Source: Acidobacteriota bacterium
GTDB lineage: Bacteria > Acidobacteriota > Holophagae > Holophagales > Holophagaceae
Direction of reading: 5' to 3'
Assembly: GCA_016213735.1 (NCBI GenBank)
Contig: JACQZU010000003.1
Location: 62,001 to 126,000, forward strand
Length of the DNA: 64,000 nucleotides
The notes under the pieces are model-generated. The model did not search any database and was not told where the DNA came from. It worked only from the letters and a program-made list of their open reading frames with translations. Position 1 is the first letter of the stretch; each line of letters opens with the position of its first letter. The position numbers and the translations under genes were made by a program. This document shows, piece after piece, positions 59,310-64,000 of this stretch.

Positions 59310-59696
59310 ATGCGCATCATCTTATTCGCTTCATTCCTTCTTCTCCTAAATTGTTCTCGACCAACTTTGGAATCTCGGACATCCAAAGTCATCGATGCAG
59401 CGACGGATGAAGTCCTGGAAGTTGAATTGAGTGATGTGCGTTTCAAGTATCAACCTGCTCCTGACCCGTATCCTGAAGAAGCCAAAGCCGCCGGAGTTTC
59501 CGGCGCGGTTATTGTATTAGTAACCGTCGATGCAGAAGGTAAGGTACTGTCTTCTTCCGCAATTGATGGCCCTAAGCTACTTTTTAATGTTGCAGAAAAA
59601 TGGTGGTCGAAATATATTTTTCATCCATATATTAAAAATGGAGTCCCACATAAATTTCGATTTAAAACCGTCACGGTTTTCAGGCTAAGAAAGTAA
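59310..59696 (+). CDS. Cassette 2: lipoprotein with TonB C-terminal-like domain
   Basis: A 128-aa protein. A hydrophobic signal ending LLLNC is a lipobox, so lipidation at Cys15 is likely. The C-terminal ~90 residues (YPEEAKAAGVSGAVIVLVTVDAEGKVLSSSAIDGPKLLFN ... FRFKTVTVFRLRK) match the TonB C-terminal fold (energy-transducer/TonB family). The N-terminal TM anchor of true TonB is replaced by a lipoprotein signal. GGAG precedes ATG 59310. Function unknown. Confidence 0.78.
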   Translation: MRIILFASFLLLLNCSRPTLESRTSKVIDAATDEVLEVELSDVRFKYQPAPDPYPEEAKAAGVSGAVIVLVTVDAEGKVLSSSAIDGPKLLFNVAEKWWSKYIFHPYIKNGVPHKFRFKTVTVFRLRK

Positions 59697-59717
59697 TCCA
59701 TATGGAATTACTCTCCT

Positions 59718-59841
59718 GCCTAACCAGGCGTTCAACCCGGACCCAGCCGCGAGTATCTTCCGTGCTCTCTCCTGCCCACGCTTCCTCGTCTCTGTTCGTC
59801 GCCCGGCTTGCGGCTGGGCCGGTTAACTTCCATCGTTAGGC
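59718..59841 (+). repeat. attC site 2
   Basis: R'' is GCCTAAC (59718-59724), R' is GTTAGGC (59835-59841), with the shared arms GACCCAGCCGC and CGGCTGGGCCGGTTAAC. Length 124 bp. Confidence 0.87.
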
Positions 59842-59849
59842 GAACGCAT

Positions 59850-60293
59850 ATGGGCATAGGTTGGAGCGCTCACAGAAACAACGGTTGGCAAGGCCAGTTC
59901 GCTAGGATTGAGCGTTGGCACACACGTGTCCACTCTGCTGCAGGGTCTGCAAACCCAGATCTAGAAGATTTCGTTTACGCATACTTCCAGAACTGCTACC
60001 ACCTTCGTGATTGGATACCGGCGACTTCTTCAATCACAGTCCAAGATGTTGAAGAGCTGTTTCAAAATTCTCGTGAACTTCAACTTTGTCGCGATATTTG
60101 CAACGGTACCAAACATCTCAACATTTCTCGGCCAAGCGTCGATGCTGATTTTTCTATTGGGCGCGAGTACGTACCAAGTGAACCATCAAGGGCTCGACTT
60201 TTCGTTATTGCCGATGGCAAATACGACCTACTTGATCTCGCAGATACATGCCTTTCCACATGGCGCACTTTCCTTTCTTCTCGGGGCGCCTAA
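59850..60293 (+). CDS. Cassette 3: hypothetical protein
   Basis: A 147-aa soluble protein beginning MGIGWSAHRNNGWQGQFARI, eight bases after the R box, so its transcript leader is nearly absent. A helical middle contains DICNGTKHLNIS, a motif style seen in several uncharacterised proteins and weakly HEPN-like. Its stop codon lies inside the R'' box of the next attC. No family is recognised with confidence. Confidence 0.68.
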   Translation: MGIGWSAHRNNGWQGQFARIERWHTRVHSAAGSANPDLEDFVYAYFQNCYHLRDWIPATSSITVQDVEELFQNSRELQLCRDICNGTKHLNISRPSVDADFSIGREYVPSEPSRARLFVIADGKYDLLDLADTCLSTWRTFLSSRGA

Positions 60294-60411
60294 CCAGGCG
60301 TTCAACTCGGACCCAGCCGCTACGATCTACCATGCTCCTTCTTGTTCAATCTTTCCCGTCTCTGTTCCGCGTTCGGCTTGCGGCTGGGCCGGTTAACTCC
60401 AATCGTTAGAC
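60288..60411 (+). repeat. attC site 3
   Basis: R'' is GCCTAAC (60288-60294), overlapping the stop of cassette 3. R' is GTTAGAC (60405-60411). Arms as in the other sites. Length 124 bp. Confidence 0.85.
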
Positions 60412-60433
60412 CGGCTACAACCCAAGAGGACTT

Positions 60434-61324
60434 ATGCCCAAAGAGCAAAAAATCGAAATCGGTGCCTTAAACATAACTATTCATCCGCACCCTTCTCCAG
60501 AAATCTATATTGATCTTTTCAAATACGCTTTTTCACTTAAACACCAGGTTCAATTGTGGGGAGAAATCCATGGAATTTTAAGATCAGTCTACGCACCAGA
60601 CAAAAAAGAATCATTCGAATTGTTGACTGGTGAAATTACTCGATTTATCAAGCTTAAAACAGATAATCCGTGGTTTGATCTTGATAAATTCGATGAAGCC
60701 GACGAAGAGGAATGTCAGAAAATACGAATACCAGAGAATCTAAGACCAAACTACTTCCACATAGATTACAAATTATGGCCACAAAAGCATATTATCTTTT
60801 TTGAAACATACCATGAAACACCCAAATTATCGCCAGCAATGGCACTTAGGTTTTTTAGAAGGTTATTTAGTCACGAAAAAATAATAAAAAAATTTGGAAT
60901 CGTTGAAACAACAATTATACCGCAAAAAGAAATAGTTGAATCAATTCTCGATAGTGATGGCCTAAAGGAATTGCATATCCTTATCACCCGTCCAAACGCT
61001 GACGACCTTGCCGATGCCGAGCGTGAATTATTAGATGATTTGAACAATCAACATTCAAAAGAATTACGGATTAGCCAGAAAGCTCAAAGTGGTAAAACAA
61101 TTCAACCAAGCCAACGAACCAAAATTCTTGGCAGGATAGCGTCAAAAAATGGAGTCCTTTCGGCCAAGGTCAGAAATGATATCGGTGGTGTCTCTCCAAT
61201 TTCAACAGTTGATCATCCAGAAACAAAGGGCGTCAAATATAATCCGGCAACAGAAACCAGCACGGAGGCATTCCGTAGAGCCATTAATCTGATGTGCCCA
61301 CCACCTATGGAAACCAATCAATGA
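60434..61324 (+). CDS. Cassette 4a: DUF4747-like protein
   Basis: A 296-aa soluble protein. The features (FELLTGEITRFIKLKTDNPWFDLDKF, then IRIPENLRPNYFHIDYKLWPQKHIIFFETYHETPKLSPAMALRFFRRLF, then ITRPNADDLADAE) match my memory of DUF4747 (a family without known function). AGAGG precedes ATG 60434. Its last codon overlaps the next gene's ATG (ATGA), so the two are translationally coupled. The composition is very low in G+C compared with the host. A role in phage defence is an inference from integron context and gene pairing. Confidence 0.65.
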   Translation: MPKEQKIEIGALNITIHPHPSPEIYIDLFKYAFSLKHQVQLWGEIHGILRSVYAPDKKESFELLTGEITRFIKLKTDNPWFDLDKFDEADEEECQKIRIPENLRPNYFHIDYKLWPQKHIIFFETYHETPKLSPAMALRFFRRLFSHEKIIKKFGIVETTIIPQKEIVESILDSDGLKELHILITRPNADDLADAERELLDDLNNQHSKELRISQKAQSGKTIQPSQRTKILGRIASKNGVLSAKVRNDIGGVSPISTVDHPETKGVKYNPATETSTEAFRRAINLMCPPPMETNQ

Positions 61325-61986
61325 TTACCCTTTTTTCGTCCTATCCGGATGTCTGGGATATATTCAAACGCTACTGGAATTCCTATGGTGGCGTAAGATC
61401 GTTTGCCAAATCTCCATATTTTCACATTTCGCTATTGATCACATCCATCTCGTTCTCTATTTGGACTAAATCTGGTTGGTGGGATCTGCCCACCTCAATA
61501 TTGCCCAATTTGATAGGATTTTCTTTAGGTGGATATGCAGTTTGGCTTTCTTTTGGAAATGACAAATTCAGGGCGTGGCTATGCAAATCAAGAAAGTCGA
61601 ATGTGACGGCATTTATGCAAGTCAACTCGGCCTTTGTACACTTTATCATTATTCAAATTCTTGCACTAAGCTATGCGATTGTGGCCAAGTCACTGCCATT
61701 GTTTCATGCCATTTATTTACTCAATGGCCGACATGATCCAAGCGCTCTCAACATTTGGACTCACAAAGCCATATTTATCTCCGTACGTTTTGGCTGGTTT
61801 ATCGGGGTGCTTTTATTTGTGTACGCAGTGCTCTCTGGTTTGGCCGCAACGATAGCTGTGTTTAGATTTTCTTATTGGCTTGAGATCTTTATCAAGAATG
61901 GCGCACCCAAAAAGCCCAAGAAGTCTAAGCATGTAAAAAAATTCAAATGCATTTCTAGGCGAACTATCGCTTTAGGTGTGGTCTAA
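61321..61986 (+). CDS. Cassette 4b: membrane protein coupled to the DUF4747-like gene
   Basis: A 221-aa membrane protein. Helices lie near residues 33-49, 55-72, 100-125 and 155-182, followed by a strongly basic tail (NGAPKKPKKSKHVKKFKC). ATG 61321 overlaps the stop of the preceding gene. Its stop overlaps the R'' box of attC 4. No family is recognised. A membrane effector paired with a cytoplasmic sensor-like partner is a plausible organisation. Confidence 0.7.
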   Translation: MITLFSSYPDVWDIFKRYWNSYGGVRSFAKSPYFHISLLITSISFSIWTKSGWWDLPTSILPNLIGFSLGGYAVWLSFGNDKFRAWLCKSRKSNVTAFMQVNSAFVHFIIIQILALSYAIVAKSLPLFHAIYLLNGRHDPSALNIWTHKAIFISVRFGWFIGVLLFVYAVLSGLAATIAVFRFSYWLEIFIKNGAPKKPKKSKHVKKFKCISRRTIALGVV

Positions 61987-62104
61987 CCTTGCGCTCAACT
62001 CGGGCCCCGCTTGCGTTGCCTTCCGTTCTCTCTCAACCACTCGCTTCCTCGGCTTCGTTCATCGCCTCAGCGCAGGCGGGGCCGGTTAGCTTCCTTCGTT
62101 AGGC
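61981..62104 (+). repeat. attC site 4
   Basis: R'' is GTCTAAC (61981-61987), R' is GTTAGGC (62098-62104). The inner arm is GGGCCCCGC / GCGGGGCCGG, a variant of the other sites with compensating changes. Length 124 bp. Confidence 0.83.
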
Positions 62105-62154
62105 GCAATTACAAAAATGACATACTTGACCATTAACATCATTGGGAGTATCAA

Positions 62155-62532
62155 ATGAAAACACATATTATTTCGAGCCTTTCTAATCTTGCCCAGTTCA
62201 TCTACGAAGACGGAAAAATTAATCCACACATACCGGCTCATGCTATATCCATGCTTTCATCTATGATTCTTAACAAATCCAAGATTTTGGTTATCGAATC
62301 TCCAATGGCATGGATGTTGGTTTTTCAACCACAACCAAAGGAAGAATCATCAAACCCTGAAGACAAATTGGCCTTAGCATACCTCTATCAACCAAAAGGT
62401 GAAGATTGGGATTTTACAAATTTAATCATTTCACAAAATTTATCCTGTATTACGATTTCTGGAGTGGTTGTAAAAAATTTGGAAAAGTTGGGCCCGGCTA
62501 CCGACAAAATCAAGAAATGGATGTCACAATAA
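62155..62532 (+). CDS. Cassette 5: hypothetical protein
   Basis: A 125-aa soluble protein; no transmembrane segment. Sequences such as ILVIESPMAWMLVFQPQPKE and FTNLIISQNLSCITISG alternate strand-like hydrophobics. GGGAG precedes ATG 62155. No family is recognised. Confidence 0.65.
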   Translation: MKTHIISSLSNLAQFIYEDGKINPHIPAHAISMLSSMILNKSKILVIESPMAWMLVFQPQPKEESSNPEDKLALAYLYQPKGEDWDFTNLIISQNLSCITISGVVVKNLEKLGPATDKIKKWMSQ

Positions 62533-62562
62533 CAATAATAGTATATTAATAGCCTCTGAAGC

Positions 62563-62687
62563 CCCCAACCCGGCGCTCAACTCGGACCCAGCCGCTACTG
62601 TCTTCCAATCTCCCATGAACTCTTCGGATTCCTCGTCCCACACAATCCTCCGGCCTGCGGCTGGGCCGGTTAGTTTTCATCCTAGGT
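62563..62687 (+). repeat. attC site 5 with degenerate end boxes
   Basis: The R'' position reads CCCCAAC (62563-62569) instead of RYYYAAC, and R' reads CCTAGGT (62681-62687) instead of GTTRRRY. The inner arms GACCCAGCCGC and GCGGCTGGGCCGGTTAG are intact. Length 125 bp. It is probably unable to recombine. Confidence 0.72.
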
Positions 62688-62703
62688 ATCAATTGGAGAT
62701 CCC

Positions 62704-63006
62704 ATGAATCGCTACCGATTTCGTGCCTACTACCAATTTAACGGCCCCTCTCATTCGAACCCTTTTCGAACTGAATTAACCAAATCCGAAATCCAATCAG
62801 CACTTGATGAATTCCCGAATGCTTTATCAATTTTTTTCGGCCCACAAGGCACGACCATTGAACCCGAAAATCCACAACCCATCCAAAATTCTTGCATTGT
62901 TAATTTGGTTACTAACAAATTCCATGATGAGGTAATCGACTTAGTATCGAAGAGTTTAAATTCTCTCGATTTATACGGAGAAATCCTTTCCCAACCCCCC
63001 CATTAA
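62704..63006 (+). CDS. Cassette 6: hypothetical protein
   Basis: A 100-aa soluble protein (MNRYRFRAYYQFNGPSHSNPF ... IVNLVTNKFHDEVIDLVSKSLNSLDLYGEIL). GGAG lies before ATG 62704. The fold cannot be recognised. Low-G+C composition matches the other cassettes. Confidence 0.62.
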   Translation: MNRYRFRAYYQFNGPSHSNPFRTELTKSEIQSALDEFPNALSIFFGPQGTTIEPENPQPIQNSCIVNLVTNKFHDEVIDLVSKSLNSLDLYGEILSQPPH

Positions 63007-63008
63007 CT

Positions 63009-63141
63009 GCCCGTCCCGTCGTTCAACTCTGGCCCAGCCACCTGTGTCTTTCGTCTACCTCTTTGCGCTCCGGCCTGAAATAGTGTCGGCCTCCTCCGTC
63101 GCTTCGCTGGTGGGTGGGGCGGTTAAATTCAACCGTTAACC
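63009..63141 (+). repeat. attC site 6, degenerate, end of array
   Basis: The R'' position reads GCCCGTC and R' reads GTTAACC (63135-63141), each with departures from consensus. The arms keep only part of the shared sequence (GGCCCAGCCACC ... GTGGGTGGGGCGGTTAA). Length 133 bp. Host-like GC-rich DNA follows. Confidence 0.65.
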
Positions 63142-63187
63142 CCCACCCCCCGTCTTTCCCCGGCCCTCGCCCCCCCCCGGATCCCCC

Positions 63188-63835
63188 ATGTCCAAGCTCC
63201 GCGTTGAAGGTTTCACGATTTCCCTCGACGGTTTCGGGGCGGGTCCGGACCAGGACCTGGACAATCCGCTCGGGGTCGGGGGGACGGCGCTCCACGGCTG
63301 GGCGCTCTCCACGCGGACCTTCCAGCGGCACCTGCTCGGGCGCGAGGGCGGGGAAGGGGGGCTGGACGACGACTTCGCGGCCCGGGGCTTCCAGAACATC
63401 GGGGCCTGGATCCTGGGCCGGAACATGTTCGGCCCGGTGCGCGGGCCCTGGCCCGACGAGAGCTGGCGGGGGTGGTGGGGCGAGAACCCCGTCTACCACG
63501 TCCCCGTGTTCGTGCTGACCCACCATCCCCGCGCCCCGCTGGTCCTGGAAGGGGGGACGACCTTCCACTTCGTGACCGAGGGCATCGCTGCGGCCCTGGA
63601 GCAGGCCCGGGAGGCCGCTGGGGGGAAGGACGTGCGCCTGGGGGGCGGCGTGAGCGTCATCCAGCAGTACCTTCGCCACCGCCTGATCGACGAGCTGCAC
63701 CTCGCGATTTCGCCGGTCCTCCTCGGCGCGGGGGAACGGCTCTTCGAGGGGATCCACCTTCCGGCCCTGGGCTACGCCTGCACCCGGCACGAACGCTCGC
63801 CCCTCGCTACCCACGTGATCCTCACCCGGCAGTGA
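63188..63835 (+). CDS. Dihydrofolate reductase-like (RibD C-terminal family) protein
   Basis: A 215-aa RibD_C/DHFR-fold protein. It has VEGFTISLDGFGAGPDQDLDNPLGVGG, AWILGRNMFGPVRGPWPDESWRGWWG, VLEGGTTFHFVTEG, and LIDELHLAISPVLLGAGERLF. It is GC-rich like the host, so it is probably chromosomal flank and not a cassette; no attC follows it in the window. It is a distant relative of the two genes at 12318 and 14023. Confidence 0.85.
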   Translation: MSKLRVEGFTISLDGFGAGPDQDLDNPLGVGGTALHGWALSTRTFQRHLLGREGGEGGLDDDFAARGFQNIGAWILGRNMFGPVRGPWPDESWRGWWGENPVYHVPVFVLTHHPRAPLVLEGGTTFHFVTEGIAAALEQAREAAGGKDVRLGGGVSVIQQYLRHRLIDELHLAISPVLLGAGERLFEGIHLPALGYACTRHERSPLATHVILTRQ

Positions 63836-63906
63836 GGGGGGCGGCGCCCCGCCATGGAGGACCCAGGGACCCCGCGGCCGCGCGGCCACGGGGGATCGGC
63901 CCCCGG

Positions 63907-64000
63907 TTTCGGAATCGGAATCGGACTCGGGTTCGGAATCGGAATCGGATTCGGGTTCGGGTTCGGAACCTGATGCCGACACCGATGCCGATGCCGACTC
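63907..64000. repeat. NNTCGG hexanucleotide tandem array, runs to window edge
   Basis: From 63907 units of six such as TTTCGG, AATCGG, AATCGG, ACTCGG, GTTCGG repeat ten times, then change to ATGCCG/ACACCG units to the end of the window. The period matches the hexamer blocks at 57601 and 58302, although the unit differs. Confidence 0.82.

Larger units (their letters stand above)
58646..63141 (+). mobile_element. Integron cassette array lacking a visible integrase (CALIN-like)
   Basis: A series of six attC-like sites, spaced 0.3-1.7 kb apart, each following one or two AT-rich genes, all in the same orientation. The sites share arms containing CAACTCGGACCCAGCCGC and GCGGCTGGGCCGGTTA. Gene cassettes are seven ORFs in six cassettes, without homology to the GC-rich host genes. 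No intI gene is found on either side in the window. The last two sites have degenerate end boxes. Confidence 0.82.

Noticed and set aside
63188-63835. DHFR-like gene considered as a trimethoprim-resistance cassette
   Set aside because: The protein is RibD_C-type, its base composition is that of the host, and no attC follows it.
1-64000. tRNA, rRNA and known riboswitches
   Set aside because: No cloverleaf-type GTTCGAATC arm with matching stems, rRNA segment or familiar riboswitch core was noticed by eye; a covariance search was not possible.

Overview
The window comes from a GC-rich bacterial chromosome. Its content suggests an Acidobacteriota lineage, possibly Holophagae (Geothrix/Holophaga-like). 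Support for this is the very high G+C with strong G/C third-position bias, many short glycine-rich lipoproteins with Ig-like or LamG-like domains, stand-alone roadblock and sensor proteins, and a diderm gene set (lgt, TonB-type domain, type IV prepilin peptidase, outer lipoproteins). The taxonomic call is an inference, since no rRNA gene or other phylogenetic marker was compared.

Left part (1-18 kb). A minus-strand block encodes a PPIase, a lysophosphatidate-type acyltransferase, two ABC-2 exporter sets and an M16 peptidase cut by the window edge. A prepilin peptidase and methylmalonyl-CoA epimerase converge. An SsuABC/TauABC-type importer operon follows. From 11.3 to 16.4 kb lies an accessory block: an alternating DHFR-like (RibD C-terminal family) / alpha-beta hydrolase pair repeated twice, a PhnB-like VOC pseudogene with its middle deleted, and a VOC protein co-transcribed with a TetR regulator whose palindromic operator is visible.

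Middle part (18-51 kb). Housekeeping genes dominate: mutS, an aspartate-type aminotransferase with ATP-dependent PEP carboxykinase, a class V aminotransferase with an LhgO-like oxidase, clpB, two related response regulators (one HD-GYP), ilvE with a MocR-type regulator, a compact folate operon pabA-pabB-pabC with overlapping genes, a DUF5685-like protein with a CDCC-repeat tail, engB and a YbaK-type deacylase. Between 41.5 and 45.4 kb is a minus-strand signalling cluster: a Ser/Thr kinase with a roadblock-like C-terminus, two roadblock-like proteins, a secreted sensor domain, and a membrane-anchored version of the same sensor with a HAMP domain and no output domain.

Right part (51-64 kb). dnaE, a rhodanese-like membrane protein lacking the catalytic Cys, an RluA-family pseudouridine synthase and lgt precede a repeat-rich stretch: hexanucleotide arrays in inverted orientation around a four-helix-bundle gene, whose ribosome-binding site lies in a 23-bp hairpin. 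From about 58.6 to 63.1 kb the base composition falls sharply and the DNA is a sedentary-integron-type cassette array. It starts at a site resembling the attI1 core and carries six attC-like sites of 124-133 bp sharing CCAGCCGC/GCGGCTGGGCCGG arms. No integron integrase is visible, so within the window this is a CALIN or an integron that lost intI. The cassettes encode small membrane, lipoprotein and unknown proteins. One unusually large cassette holds a translationally coupled pair, a DUF4747-like protein and a four-helix membrane protein, which is the best candidate here for an undescribed (possibly anti-phage) system.
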